This document shows positions 6,748 to 15,616 of a DNA stretch of 64,000 bases, piece by piece (within the stretch, counting starts at the first letter, position 1; each line of letters begins with the position of its first letter). Origin of the DNA: Bacteroidales bacterium (lineage in GTDB: Bacteria > Bacteroidota > Bacteroidia > Bacteroidales > UBA3663); NCBI GenBank assembly GCA_017449065.1, contig JAFSKF010000002.1, positions 62,001 to 126,000 on the forward strand, read 5' to 3'. The position numbers were made by a program, and so were the translations under genes. A model generated the notes under the pieces. It ran no database searches, was not told where the DNA came from, and worked only from the letters and a program-made list of their open reading frames with translations.

Positions 6748-8409
6748 CTATTTTTTGCAATCATTGTCGCGGATCTCCACCCGCCGGATCTTGCCCGAAA
6801 TGGTCTTCGGCAGTTCTTCCACGAACTCGATGACGCGTGGATATTTATACGGAGCCGTCTGCCGCTTCACATAGTCCTGCAGCTCGCTCACCAGTTCTGG
6901 ACCGGCTTTTTCCTTCCATTCGCTACCCAAAACGATGGTGGCTTTCACTACCTGTCCGCGAATCTCGTCGGGCACGCCGGTGATGGCACACTCCACGACG
7001 GCCGGATGGCTCATCAGCGCGGATTCCACTTCGAAAGGACCGATGCGGTAGCCGGAACTCTTGATCACGTCGTCGGCACGCGAGACGAACCAGAAGTAGC
7101 CCTGCTCGTCGTAGTAAACCACATCGCCGGTATAATAGATGCCCTCGTGGTGAGCCTTCTCGGTCAGTTCGGGATGTTTGTAATATTCCTTGAAGAGGCC
7201 TAACGGCTTGCCGCCGGCCGTTTTGATCACCAGCTGTCCGTGCTCGCACGGCTTGCAGCGCTTGCCTTCGCTGTCGAGCACATCGACCGTGAATTGCGGG
7301 TTGGGCAAGCCCATAGCTCCCGGGTTCGGATTCACGTAAGGGTAGGTGCCCAGCACCAGCGTCGTTTCGGTCTGTCCGTAGGCCTCATAGATCATGATGC
7401 CGGTCTTTTCCTTCCACTCCAGGAACACGCTTGGGTTGAGAGCCTCTCCGGCAGTGGTGCAATATTCCAAACTCGACAGATCGTATTGATTCAGGTCTTC
7501 TCGAATCATGAACCGGTAAACGGTGGGAGGGGCACAGAACGATGTCACTTTATAGTCTTGCATCACCTTCAGGAGATTGGCTGCCACAAAGCGGCCCTCG
7601 AAGTCGTGCACGAATACGGTGGCTCCGCAAATCATCTGTCCGTAGAATTTGCCCCAAACCGCCTTGCCCCAGCCGGTGTCGGCCACCGTGAGGTGCAGCG
7701 AGCCGTCGTGCAGCTTGTGCCAGTATTTTGCGGTCAGGATATGAGCCAGCGGATAGGTGTAGTCGTGCATCACCATTTTCGGCTCGCCGGAGGTGCCCGA
7801 TGTGAAGTACATCAGGAAGTTGTCGTGGATGTCGTTCTGCCCTTTCTGGCTTTCGAACTTCGGAGCCATCATGAGTCCCTGCCAGTAGTTGTCCCATCCC
7901 TGCGGAACTTCCGGCCCGATGGAGATGCAGTGCTTCAGGGTAGGGCAGAAAGCGCGGGCAGCATATACGTTGCGCAGAATCTGATTGTCGCCCACCGCGA
8001 CGATGGCTTTGATGTCGGCCTCATGGCAGCGGTAAATGATGTCCTTGTCGGTAAGCAGATGGGTGGCTGGAATGGCAACCGCCCCGATTTTGTGCAGGGC
8101 TACCATCGTAATCCACCATTCGATGCGGCGCTTCAGGATCAGCATGACGCAATCGCCGCGCTGAATGCCTAAGGTGAGCAGGTAGCTGGCAACCTTGTCC
8201 GAGAGGTCTTTATACTCGCGGTAGGTGATGTGCTTGACATCGCCCCGGTCGTTGGTCCACAGAATGGCTTCCTTCTCGGGCTCGGTTTCAGCGTATGCAT
8301 CCACAACATCGTACCCGAAGTTGAAGTGCTCGGGCACCTGTACCTTATAGTTCTGCATGAAGTCTTCGTAGGAAGAGAATTCAGTTTGTTTCAGAAAGCG
8401 CTCTATCAT
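6748..8409 (-). CDS. AMP-forming acyl-CoA synthetase
   Basis: A member of the ANL superfamily that activates a carboxylate to acyl-AMP and then acyl-CoA. The ATP-binding loop YFTSGTSGEPKMVMH lies near residue 200. The hinge region has YTGDVVYYDE followed by SRADDVIKSSGYRIGPFEVE, and the C-terminal catalytic lysine is in PKTISGKIRRVE. I chose the ATG at 8409 (553 residues, starting MIERFLKQTE). The frame can be extended to 8487, but a TAnnTTTG box at 8475-8482 would then lie inside the coding region, and the extra residues look unlike protein. The order of motifs resembles medium-chain or acetate-activating enzymes; the substrate is not certain. Confidence 0.9.
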   Translation of the reverse strand: MIERFLKQTEFSSYEDFMQNYKVQVPEHFNFGYDVVDAYAETEPEKEAILWTNDRGDVKHITYREYKDLSDKVASYLLTLGIQRGDCVMLILKRRIEWWITMVALHKIGAVAIPATHLLTDKDIIYRCHEADIKAIVAVGDNQILRNVYAARAFCPTLKHCISIGPEVPQGWDNYWQGLMMAPKFESQKGQNDIHDNFLMYFTSGTSGEPKMVMHDYTYPLAHILTAKYWHKLHDGSLHLTVADTGWGKAVWGKFYGQMICGATVFVHDFEGRFVAANLLKVMQDYKVTSFCAPPTVYRFMIREDLNQYDLSSLEYCTTAGEALNPSVFLEWKEKTGIMIYEAYGQTETTLVLGTYPYVNPNPGAMGLPNPQFTVDVLDSEGKRCKPCEHGQLVIKTAGGKPLGLFKEYYKHPELTEKAHHEGIYYTGDVVYYDEQGYFWFVSRADDVIKSSGYRIGPFEVESALMSHPAVVECAITGVPDEIRGQVVKATIVLGSEWKEKAGPELVSELQDYVKRQTAPYKYPRVIEFVEELPKTISGKIRRVEIRDNDCKK

Positions 8410-8474
8410 TGGGTTTTCACGTTGCGTCCGATCATTTGGGCAATCGGACAAGGTCCTGTTTCGATTTGACAGGG

Positions 8475-8482
8475 CAAAGGTA
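8475..8482 (-). promoter_or_regulatory. -7 box of the acyl-CoA synthetase gene
   Basis: TACCTTTG on the minus strand, 65 bases upstream of the chosen ATG at 8409. It argues against the longer start at 8487. Confidence 0.5.
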
Positions 8483-8598
8483 CACATTATATATTTAAAT
8501 TAAAAGGATTGTTCCGGGAATCCGCTCATTTTTATTTAACATTAAAGGTGCGGACGTCAAATTCTTTGCAAAAACGCACGCTTTTTAACAAAAAATAA

Positions 8599-8637
8599 GA
8601 ATTGGACGTTCCGCTGTAGATGCAGAACGCCCAATTC
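8599..8637 (-). terminator. Terminator downstream of the nhaD-like gene
   Basis: The arms GAATTGGACGTTC (8599-8611) and GAACGCCCAATTC (8625-8637) pair with one mismatch. A T-rich tract follows on the minus strand. Confidence 0.75.
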
Positions 8638-8676
8638 AATCGTATTTCGATGCCGAAATACAAAAATATTTAACAA

Positions 8677-9972
8677 TTAAATGAAAATTAACTGTACGAT
8701 GATGTAGATTGGCAAGCAAACGATGAGGGAGAACTTGCCCATATAGCCAAAGAAGCTTGGCATCTTGATGCCGCTCTGTTCGGCAATACTCTTCACCATG
8801 AAATTCGGACCGTTGCCGATGTAAGTAAGTGCGCCGAAGAATACGGCACCGATAGATACGGCACGGAGGAAGAGGTCGTTGGCCAGACCGGGAATGGCTG
8901 GGTTGGCCGGAGCCATTTCGTTGAACACCATGGCGGTCGGGGCATTGTCGAGGAAGGCCGACAGGGTGCCCGTGCAATATACATACTGCCAAGGCTCAGA
9001 AAGTACCTGCTGGATTTCTTCCTTCATATTGCCCAAGAACATCAGGGCAGGGGTCATGGTGGCGAAGATACCTACGAATACACAAGCCACTTCGAGAATC
9101 GGAACCCATGAGAAATTGTTGGCAATACGGGTCTCTTTCTTGGTGGTCAGCATGCTGAGTGCAATGATGAGGATGAAAGCCCACTCGCGCAGCAGCTTGA
9201 CATAGAAAGGCGCATCGTGCTCGGCCATGGCCGGGATATACTTGCCGTTGATGAACATTGTTGAGGCAATGACGCACAGGAGCCAGAAAATGTTGATCAG
9301 ACCGCCAAATGAGATCGAAGTCTTCTGCGTCTTGTCGGCCTCCAGATTCTCCAGAGGTTCTTTCTTATAGAAATATGTGTCGATGCAGAAATAGGTGATC
9401 AGGAGCAGCAGACCGGTCACAGCCCATTCGGGAGTGAGCGAGAAGAACCAGGTGAACTCGGCACCCTTCTGGAAGAGCAGGAAGAGCGGCGGGTCGCCTA
9501 ATGGGGTCAAGAGTCCGCCACAGTTGGCCACAATGGCGATGAAGAACAGAATGGTGTGAGCCTTGTATTTGCGCTGGCTGATGGTCTGGATGAGCAGACG
9601 GATGAGCAACATGGCCGCTCCTGTCGTTCCCATGAACGAAGCCAACCCCCAGCCCACAGCCATAATGCAGGTATTGGTGATCGGTTTGGCTTCCAGGTCA
9701 CCTTTGATGCGGATGCCGCCAGTCGTTACAAAAAGTGCCATCAGCAAAAGGATGAACGGCACATAGTCGTAAATCATCTGGTGTTCGAGTTCGTGTCCCA
9801 TGCCGTTAGCGACCAGCCAGGCGCCTACGGGTATGCCCAGAATGAGCGACACATACAATTTGTGGAGGTTGCTTTCCCACCATTCCTCCAGCTTCGTCAG
9901 CGGAAGAATCGCAATGCAGAGCAGCATCGCTACAAACGGAATCAGCATCCACGCAGGAATAATATGTTCCAT
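8677..9972 (-). CDS. nhaD: NhaD-type sodium:proton antiporter
   Basis: A 431-residue polytopic membrane protein of the ion transporter superfamily, with about eleven hydrophobic segments. It has the conserved features of the Bacteroidetes group annotated as sodium:proton antiporter: GWGLASFMGTTGAAMLLIR, then IVANCGGLLTPLGDPPLFLL in the first half, and LDNAPTAMVFNEMA with IGNGPNFMVKSIAEQ in the second. These are the paired re-entrant regions of the NhaD/ArsB/CitM fold. It most likely exchanges internal sodium for external protons at the inner membrane. The gene starts 47 bases after lepA and may be read through from it; a strong terminator follows. An alternative is a carboxylate transporter of the same fold. 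Confidence 0.85.
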   Translation of the reverse strand: MEHIIPAWMLIPFVAMLLCIAILPLTKLEEWWESNLHKLYVSLILGIPVGAWLVANGMGHELEHQMIYDYVPFILLLMALFVTTGGIRIKGDLEAKPITNTCIMAVGWGLASFMGTTGAAMLLIRLLIQTISQRKYKAHTILFFIAIVANCGGLLTPLGDPPLFLLFQKGAEFTWFFSLTPEWAVTGLLLLITYFCIDTYFYKKEPLENLEADKTQKTSISFGGLINIFWLLCVIASTMFINGKYIPAMAEHDAPFYVKLLREWAFILIIALSMLTTKKETRIANNFSWVPILEVACVFVGIFATMTPALMFLGNMKEEIQQVLSEPWQYVYCTGTLSAFLDNAPTAMVFNEMAPANPAIPGLANDLFLRAVSIGAVFFGALTYIGNGPNFMVKSIAEQSGIKMPSFFGYMGKFSLIVCLPIYIIVQLIFI

Positions 9973-10019
9973 GATGAATAATAAATGGTTTTAATGATTT
10001 TGTATATCTGTTTTTATCT

Positions 10020-11822
10020 TTAGTCGAGTTTCAGTACTGCCAGGAAAGCCGTTTGCGGCACTTCCACGCGTCCGATCTGCTTCATGCGCTTCTTGCCTCG
10101 CTTCTGTGCTTCCAGCAGTTTGCGTTTGCGCGAAACGTCGCCGCCGTAACACTTGGCGGTCACATCCTTGCGCACCTGCTTGATGGTTTCGCGGGCAATG
10201 ATCTTGGCTCCGATGGCGGCCTGGACAGCCACATCGAACTGCTGGCGTGGAATCAGTTCCTTCAGTTTCTCGCACATGCGTCGGCCGAAGCGCTCGGCAT
10301 TATCCACGTGCGTCAGCGTGCTGAGGGCATCTACCTGTTCGCCGTTCAGCAGGATATCGAGCTTGATGAGTTTGGACGGACGGAAGTCGTGGATGTAGTA
10401 ATCGAACGATGCGTAGCCCTTCGAGATGGATTTCAGTTTGTCGTAGAAGTCGATTACGATTTCGCCCAAAGGCAGGTCGAAGTAGATTTCCACGCGGTTG
10501 CCCGAAATGTATTTCTGCTCCACCAGAACGCCGCGCTTGTCGAGGCACAGCTTCATGATGCCGCCAATGTAGTCGGTTTGTGTGATGATGGTGGCTCGGA
10601 TGTAGGGTTCCTCAATATGTTCGATGGCCATGATGTCGGGCATACCCGACGGGTTGTGAATCTCCTTCATGACACCGTGCTTGTCGAACACATGATACGA
10701 AACGTTCGGCACTGTAGTAATCACATCCATGTTGAACTCACGCCCCAGTCGTTCCTGCACGATTTCCATGTGGAGCAGGCCTAAGAATCCGCAACGGAAA
10801 CCGAAGCCCAACGCCAACGACGATTCCGGGACGAAAGACAGCGAAGCATCGTTCAGCTGGAGTTTTTCAAGCGAAGTGCGCAAGTCTTCGTAATCTTCCG
10901 GGTCAATAGGATATACGCCGGCAAACACCATTGGCTTCACCTCCTCAAATCCGGCAATCGCCTTTTCGCAAGGGTTCTTCTGATGGGTGATGGTATCGCC
11001 CACACGCACTTCGCTCGAAGTCTTGATGCCCGAGCAGATGTAGCCTACATCGCCGCAGCCCACTTCCTGCCGGGGCTCCATGTCCATGCGCAGAATGCCC
11101 ACTTCGTCAGCATCGTATTCCATGCCCGTATTCACAAACTTCACTTTGTCACCTTTGTGCAAAGAGCCGTTCACGATCTTAAAGTATCCGATAACGCCTT
11201 TGTAGGAATTGAAGACCGAGTCGAAAATGAGGGCTTGCAGCGGAGCATTAGGATCTCCCTTGGGGGCAGGCACACGTTCCACGATGGCTTCCAGGATTTC
11301 AGGCACACCCATACCGGTCTTGCCCGATGCACGCATAATCTCCTCCCGCTTGCATCCCAACAGTTCGATGATTTCGTCCTCGACCATTTCCGGCATGCAG
11401 CTGTCCAAGTCGCATTTGTTAATCACCGGAATAATCTCCAGATCGTGCTCGATGGCCATATAGAGGTTCGATATGGTCTGGGCCTGAATACCCTGCGTGC
11501 CATCTACAATCAGAAGGGCACCTTCGCAGGCGGCAATGGAGCGCGACACCTCGTAGCTGAAGTCAACGTGACCCGGAGTGTCGATCAGATTCAGCACGTA
11601 TTTGCCTGGGTCGGCCTGGCTGCCGGTATAGTTGTAGTCCATCTGGATCGCGTGGCTCTTGATGGTGATGCCTCGTTCGCGTTCCAGATCCATATTGTCA
11701 AGTATCTGAGCCTGCATGTCGCGCTCGGCTACGGTCTTTGTGCACTCTAACAGACGATCTGCCAGCGTTGATTTGCCGTGGTCGATGTGGGCAATGATGC
11801 AGAAGTTGCGGATATGCTTCAT
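10020..11822 (-). CDS. lepA: Elongation factor 4 (LepA), ribosome back-translocase GTPase
   Basis: The 600-residue length is standard for LepA. The P-loop AHIDHGKST lies at residues 11-19, followed by RGITIKS, the switch motif DTPGHVDF and the guanine-specificity motif NKCD. The LepA-specific C-terminal domain carries [18 protein letters not shown] and GKKRMKQIG, the basic loop that enters the ribosome. EF4 acts on stalled or mistranslocated ribosomes and affects initiation. A TACCTTTG box lies 52 bases upstream on the minus strand. The antiporter gene follows after 47 bases. Confidence 0.98.
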   Translation of the reverse strand: MKHIRNFCIIAHIDHGKSTLADRLLECTKTVAERDMQAQILDNMDLERERGITIKSHAIQMDYNYTGSQADPGKYVLNLIDTPGHVDFSYEVSRSIAACEGALLIVDGTQGIQAQTISNLYMAIEHDLEIIPVINKCDLDSCMPEMVEDEIIELLGCKREEIMRASGKTGMGVPEILEAIVERVPAPKGDPNAPLQALIFDSVFNSYKGVIGYFKIVNGSLHKGDKVKFVNTGMEYDADEVGILRMDMEPRQEVGCGDVGYICSGIKTSSEVRVGDTITHQKNPCEKAIAGFEEVKPMVFAGVYPIDPEDYEDLRTSLEKLQLNDASLSFVPESSLALGFGFRCGFLGLLHMEIVQERLGREFNMDVITTVPNVSYHVFDKHGVMKEIHNPSGMPDIMAIEHIEEPYIRATIITQTDYIGGIMKLCLDKRGVLVEQKYISGNRVEIYFDLPLGEIVIDFYDKLKSISKGYASFDYYIHDFRPSKLIKLDILLNGEQVDALSTLTHVDNAERFGRRMCEKLKELIPRQQFDVAVQAAIGAKIIARETIKQVRKDVTAKCYGGDVSRKRKLLEAQKRGKKRMKQIGRVEVPQTAFLAVLKLD

Positions 11823-11873
11823 TGAAAATGTCCGATATGGGTATTTTTATGAATATTCTTTAAAATTCGTGCG

Positions 11874-11881
11874 CAAAGGTA
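11874..11881 (-). promoter_or_regulatory. -7 box of lepA
   Basis: TACCTTTG on the minus strand, 52 bases upstream of the lepA ATG. The -33 element is not clear. Confidence 0.45.
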
Positions 11882-12009
11882 ATAAAAAAAATTGGATAAG
11901 AAGCCATTTGGTATAAAAACTTTAAAAAATATATGCTAAAAGTTGTATTTCGTATTGTATAAGCTTTCAAAACACAATCATTTATCATAATGGTTTGTAA
12001 AAAGACATC

Positions 12010-12162
12010 ATGTTCCACAATCCCGTTATCCTCAATCGCGACGGCTCGCTCCGTCCGAACTTCAGGCCGATGCCGCAGGACGCTTGCTTCAGCCCTTACG
12101 GCTATGCACTCGGTGTGTTCAACGAACTGATGCGGGCTCTCGACAGCCTTGTAGGGAAGTAA
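12010..12162 (+). CDS. Possible 50-residue protein or gene fragment
   Basis: A short frame begins MFHNPVILNRDGSLRPNF and contains MPQDACFSPYGYALGVFNEL. Its GC content and codon use resemble genuine genes of this genome more than the surrounding AT-rich DNA, so it may be a fragment of a longer gene. I do not recognise it. It ends 17 bases before the large palindrome at 12180-12330, which suggests that its 3' part was replaced by inserted DNA. Confidence 0.35.
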   Translation: MFHNPVILNRDGSLRPNFRPMPQDACFSPYGYALGVFNELMRALDSLVGK

Positions 12163-12179
12163 GGTAAAAGATGGACGAT

Positions 12180-12330
12180 GTGTGACAGATGACAGTTGTG
12201 ACAATTAAAAATTGAGGGGTGCAAAACCCTTAATATACTATATAACTAATTGATATATATAGTTATATATAGAATAAAGAAGGTAAGTACCCTCTCAAAA
12301 AACAACTGTCACAACTGTCATCTGTCACAC
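12180..12330. repeat. 151-base near-palindrome with perfect 24-base ends
   Basis: Perfect 24-base inverted repeats occupy 12180-12203 (begins GTGTGACAGATGACAGTTGT) and 12307-12330. The 103-base AT-rich core continues the symmetry imperfectly: TTGAGGGG near 12212 faces CCCTCTCAA near 12297, and CTATATAACT faces AGTTATATATAG around the centre. The whole element could fold into one long hairpin. GACAGTTGTGACA-type repeats are familiar from mobile regions of Bacteroidales. It may be a MITE-like element or an end of the element whose relic follows. Confidence 0.7.
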
Positions 12331-12403
12331 TCAATCCGTTCAAATTCATCTAAAAAGCAATAAATCAATGAAATAAGACATTTCAAAACCAAAAGCGCCC
12401 GCG

Positions 12404-12560
12404 ATGCCGAACCTTGGCAAGGGCACAGAATGTATCAAACTCCTGCTCTCGCAGGCCTCAAAAGACAATCATGAAGCCTTCGTTCCGATGTTTTTCCCCG
12501 TGCTTGGCGCACACCTGAGCGGCGCGGAATTCCAGTACCCAGACTCCAAGAGCCGACACG
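12404..12560 (+). pseudogene. Relic of a VirE/DUF3987-type mobile-element gene
   Basis: The frame from ATG 12404 encodes IKLLLSQASKDNHEAF, then VPMFFPVLGAHLSGAEFQYPD. From memory, this resembles an internal segment of the large VirE/DUF3987 primase-like proteins of Bacteroidales mobile elements, where a SQ.SKD.HE..VPM.FP.LGAH.S..EFQYPD stretch precedes a P-loop. The similarity stops near 12560, after which the frame runs as low-complexity sequence into a terminator hairpin. No P-loop is present, so only a short piece remains. The assignment rests on pattern memory and should be treated as tentative. Confidence 0.4.
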
Positions 12561-12617
12561 TGCACACTCCCGGGACCCGCACGTGCAGCCTCCGGAGGCA
12601 GCAAAACAGCAGAATTG

Positions 12618-12662
12618 AAAAGGCATCCAACTGCTACGACGGGCGGCTGGATGCTCTTTTAT
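12618..12662 (+). terminator. Terminator upstream of the AT-rich two-gene module
   Basis: GCATCCAACTGC (from 12623) and GCGGCTGGATGC (ending 12654) form an imperfect stem followed by TCTTTTATAG. It separates the mobile relic from the promoter at 12704. Confidence 0.55.
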
Positions 12663-12703
12663 AGAGGTTCCTTATTTTTTTACAGAAGATTATGAGAAAA
12701 AAG

Positions 12704-12735
12704 TTTGGTTATTTCCAAAATAGTTCATACCTTTG
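12704..12735 (+). promoter_or_regulatory. Promoter of the two-gene module
   Basis: TTTG at 12704-12707, a 20-base spacer, then TACCTTTG at 12728-12735. This is an exact match to the Bacteroidetes housekeeping promoter form. The first ATG is at 12756, about 13 bases after the predicted transcription start. Confidence 0.75.
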
Positions 12736-12755
12736 CGGCGTAAACAAAGCAAAGT

Positions 12756-13232
12756 ATGGCACAATTTGTTATAACGGTTAACGATAGGGTACATTTTCCC
12801 AGTCTCAGGACAGCCATTAGTCAACTTAAGGGAGTTGAACGGGTTGTTTTGCTTCACGAAGAGAAAACCTCGGAAAGCAAAACAGCAAGAGAACTGTATT
12901 GGGAATTGCAAGAGCGGGCAGATAGTCTTTCACAACTAATTGATGGATGGGACGGAGCAGACAGTAAGGCTATTGCACCAAAGACAATTCATAAATTCAA
13001 ATCTGCGATTGCCAAAGCGAAAGAGGAAGAACTTCAGGACTGGATTCTCTTTCCGGATGCACGTGGTTATCTTTATTTTGACTATACGGGCAATAACGCT
13101 ATAGCAGGGATAACTATGACAGAAAGTCAACTTATCTATTTTTATAAAAAAGACGGGCAAACAATTTTAAATGATAAAGCCTCGTTTACATCTCGGAATT
13201 TCCTTTCCATTTTAGCTCGTATTCATGACTGA
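12756..13232 (+). CDS. GWDG-motif protein, first gene of an uncharacterised pair
   Basis: A 158-residue soluble protein. Its centre carries LSQLIDGWDGADSKAIAP (about residues 61-78), followed by a helix and LQDWILFPDARGYLYFDY. The end is rich in beta strands and aromatic residues. I recall a widespread set of small proteins with L..GWDG.G..P, an alpha-helical stretch, then a P..DG.I.L.W strand, often encoded just before a second small gene of the kind found here; no function is known to me. The stop overlaps the next start by eight bases, so the two are translationally coupled. The gene is AT-rich compared with lepA and the LicD gene, which suggests acquisition by transfer. It has its own strong promoter. 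Confidence 0.75.
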   Translation: MAQFVITVNDRVHFPSLRTAISQLKGVERVVLLHEEKTSESKTARELYWELQERADSLSQLIDGWDGADSKAIAPKTIHKFKSAIAKAKEEELQDWILFPDARGYLYFDYTGNNAIAGITMTESQLIYFYKKDGQTILNDKASFTSRNFLSILARIHD

Positions 13233-13692
13233 ATTATTTCCTCAGATTGTTTCTGATAAGGAAGATGTCGCAAGAATTATTTTTTCACCTTCCTACATAT
13301 ATAAAGGACACGTGTCCCCTTCTGCATTTCGATGGAATATTCTTCCGAGCGGTCATGTCGAAGATTACATTTCTGTTTTGAGAGGAAATCCTGATGTATT
13401 AAACAATCAGACAAAACACTTTAAAGCGAGAGCAGCTGGAGATGTGCGTTACGGCTACGCCCTGCTGAAAGTAAAGAGCATTAGAGATATTAGTGATGAA
13501 GTCATCAACAGTCAGGTGGATGTACTTTCTTTTCCAAGCAAGAGTTATCCAAATCATGCAGGAATCGTGGTCGAAATCGGCAAAGAGCGGCTAAATGCAC
13601 TTACACCTGTAACACCGGAAATAATGATTATACAGAAAGAACTTGCATCAAAATGTAGTGAAATTACCAAGTTTGAAGAAACGGAGGAGTAA
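13225..13692 (+). CDS. Partner protein of the GWDG pair, unknown function
   Basis: A 155-residue protein without signal peptide or membrane segment. It contains FSPSYIYKGHVSPSAFRW near the start, GYALLKVKSI in the middle, and VDVLSFPSKSYPNHAGIVVE near residue 105. From memory this matches the scheme of a broad family with HP.(V)..G.VS..AF near the start and P....HA.I near the end, seen next to GWDG proteins in several phyla. Conserved histidines and serines hint at an enzyme or nucleic-acid role, but none is proven. It overlaps the first gene by eight bases and ends 18 bases before the LicD gene. It is AT-rich, like its partner. Confidence 0.7.
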   Translation: MTELFPQIVSDKEDVARIIFSPSYIYKGHVSPSAFRWNILPSGHVEDYISVLRGNPDVLNNQTKHFKARAAGDVRYGYALLKVKSIRDISDEVINSQVDVLSFPSKSYPNHAGIVVEIGKERLNALTPVTPEIMIIQKELASKCSEITKFEETEE

Positions 13693-13710
13693 CTCATTAA
13701 GTCAATCTAT

Positions 13711-14580
13711 ATGGTATCATTAAAATATAATCCGCCTGCCGGTTTTTTTCTCGAAGAGACCCGTAACGGCTACACCATTTCGGCCCACATGAAGCAGGTC
13801 TGGGCGGTTCAGCTGGATCTGTTGCAGGAACTTCTGCGTGTGTGTGATGAGCATGGCCTGAAGATTTTTGCAGATTCGGGGACGCTGATCGGGGCGGTGC
13901 GCGACAAAGGCTTCATTCCTTGGGACGATGACATCGATATGTGTATGCTGCGAGAGGATTACGACCGGCTGATGCAGTTGTCCGATGCCTTCCAGGCTCC
14001 GTATTTCTTGCAGTCCATCTACACCGATTCGCACTACAATCATCGTCATGCGCAGCTGCGGCGCACCGATACCTTGGCGCTACCGGCTCATTTTAAGGGC
14101 AAGCCGCGCTACAACATGGGGATTTTTGTCGATATCTTTGTGCTCGACCGTATGCCCAACACCCCGCGAGCTCTGAAGCATCATTATGCTGCCGTTGCAT
14201 CGGCCAAACTGAAACTCAAGATTGTCACCAAACTGACGAAGCGATTTCCGGAATGCCTGTACCGGTGGTGTCGGAACCATACGCATCTCTTGAGCGACCG
14301 GTATTGGTTCGAGCAATATGAGCAGCTGATGCGCAGTGTGCCCGAAAACAAGAAGTCTCTGTTGGGCTGCCTGATGTGCCTGCGCATGAATGTCCCTCTG
14401 AAAAGGTTAGCATCCTACAAGGAGGTGGTGATGTTGCCTTTCGAACATATTCAGATGCCGTGTCCGGCTGGCTACGACGAAGTGCTTCGCGTGGAATACG
14501 GCGACTACATGACACCCGTCAAGGCACCCACGCATCACGGGAGCATGAGATTCAATGTTGATAATACCCAAACACTTTAA
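13711..14580 (+). CDS. LicD-family phosphotransferase, surface glycan decoration
   Basis: A 289-residue protein of the LicD family within the nucleotidyltransferase fold. It has the family core FADSGTLIGAVRDKGFIPWD (residues 53-72) and the acidic metal-binding DDDIDM just after. LicD enzymes move a phospho-alcohol such as phosphocholine from a CDP donor onto a glycan. The start MVSLKYNPPAGF, followed by MKQVWAVQLDLL, is typical of Bacteroidetes members. The next gene starts five bases after this stop. With the TagD/TagF-like genes on the opposite strand, the donor here may be CDP-glycerol or a relative rather than CDP-choline; that is inference. Confidence 0.9.
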   Translation: MVSLKYNPPAGFFLEETRNGYTISAHMKQVWAVQLDLLQELLRVCDEHGLKIFADSGTLIGAVRDKGFIPWDDDIDMCMLREDYDRLMQLSDAFQAPYFLQSIYTDSHYNHRHAQLRRTDTLALPAHFKGKPRYNMGIFVDIFVLDRMPNTPRALKHHYAAVASAKLKLKIVTKLTKRFPECLYRWCRNHTHLLSDRYWFEQYEQLMRSVPENKKSLLGCLMCLRMNVPLKRLASYKEVVMLPFEHIQMPCPAGYDEVLRVEYGDYMTPVKAPTHHGSMRFNVDNTQTL

Positions 14581-14584
14581 ATGT

Positions 14585-15589
14585 ATGAACTATTTTGTTG
14601 AAGTTCTGAGTCTGAAGCCCAAGAACGATATTAACGAGATTGTCAAACAGATGGGCGTGAAGCCCGTTACGGCCCCAATCCGCTCGAAGGCAGCCGTTGC
14701 CCGCTTTCTCAATAAGCTGTGGAATATGCTGGTTATCCCATGCAAGGTTGGGAAGGGCGATACTTTGTTCTTGCAGTATCCGTTTAAGAAGTTTTTCGGG
14801 ATTGCCTGCTTCATGGCTCATCTGCGGGGAGCCAAGGTAATCACGCTGATTCACGATCTGGGTTCTTTCCGTCGCCATAAGCTGACAGTCGAACAGGAGA
14901 ACCGGCGTTTGATGCAGAGCGATGTGCTGATTGTACATAACCCGAACATGGAAAAGTTTGTGGTGGATCATGGTTATACTCATCCTACCATTACCCTCGA
15001 TCTTTTCGACTATCTTTCTTCTGCCCAACCGATGCCTCGCAAGGCTCCGGAGGCAGGGAAGCGCTGGCGTGTTACCTTCGCCGGCAACCTGTCGCAGCGT
15101 CGCAATAATTTCCTTTATGAGTTGGACCCGCTGATCGGACAGCATTGGCAGATGGAACTGTACGGACATGGTATGACGGAAGCCGATTGTGCTCCGTTCA
15201 AAAATATTCATTTTCATGGCAGCCTGCCTGAAGACCGTTTGGTGAGCGAACTGGATGCCGAGTTCGGTCTGGTTTGGGGCGGCGATTCTGCCACCGATTG
15301 TGTGGGCGATTGGGGTGTTTATCTGGGTTACAACAATCCGCACAAGACTTCTTTCTCCATGCGAGCCGGATTGCCGGTGATCATTTGGAGTAAAGCTGCT
15401 ATGGCCGATTTTGTTCGCAAAAACGGAGTGGGGCTTACTGTCGATTCATTGGCAGATATCGAGCCATTGCTGGCCAAACTGACCGCTGAAGAATATCAGA
15501 CCATGCACCAGAAAGCGTTGCAGTTAGGAAAACTGGTGCAAGACGGACACTTCACCAAAGTGGCTTTGCAGAAAGCCTACGAATGTTAA
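14585..15589 (+). CDS. Galactofuranosyltransferase-like glycosyltransferase
   Basis: I start this gene at ATG 14585 (MNYFVEVLSLKPKNDI, 334 residues), five bases after the LicD stop; an in-frame start at 14555 would overlap LicD and adds unlikely residues. The N-terminal half has GDTLFLQYPFKK and VITLIHDLGSFRR, and the C-terminal half has VTFAGNLSQR, then FGLVWGGDS, NPHKTSFSMRAGLPVIIW and a final regulatory helix. This layout fits the GT-B proteins annotated as beta-1,6-galactofuranosyltransferases in Bacteroidales. Galactofuranose is known in the lipooligosaccharide core of Phocaeicola vulgatus. The protein probably acts on the cytosolic face during assembly of the lipopolysaccharide or capsule. 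The exact donor sugar is inferred. Confidence 0.8.
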   Translation: MNYFVEVLSLKPKNDINEIVKQMGVKPVTAPIRSKAAVARFLNKLWNMLVIPCKVGKGDTLFLQYPFKKFFGIACFMAHLRGAKVITLIHDLGSFRRHKLTVEQENRRLMQSDVLIVHNPNMEKFVVDHGYTHPTITLDLFDYLSSAQPMPRKAPEAGKRWRVTFAGNLSQRRNNFLYELDPLIGQHWQMELYGHGMTEADCAPFKNIHFHGSLPEDRLVSELDAEFGLVWGGDSATDCVGDWGVYLGYNNPHKTSFSMRAGLPVIIWSKAAMADFVRKNGVGLTVDSLADIEPLLAKLTAEEYQTMHQKALQLGKLVQDGHFTKVALQKAYEC

Positions 15590-15616
15590 ACCGGAGTGCC
15601 AGAGAAGGCAGAAGGG

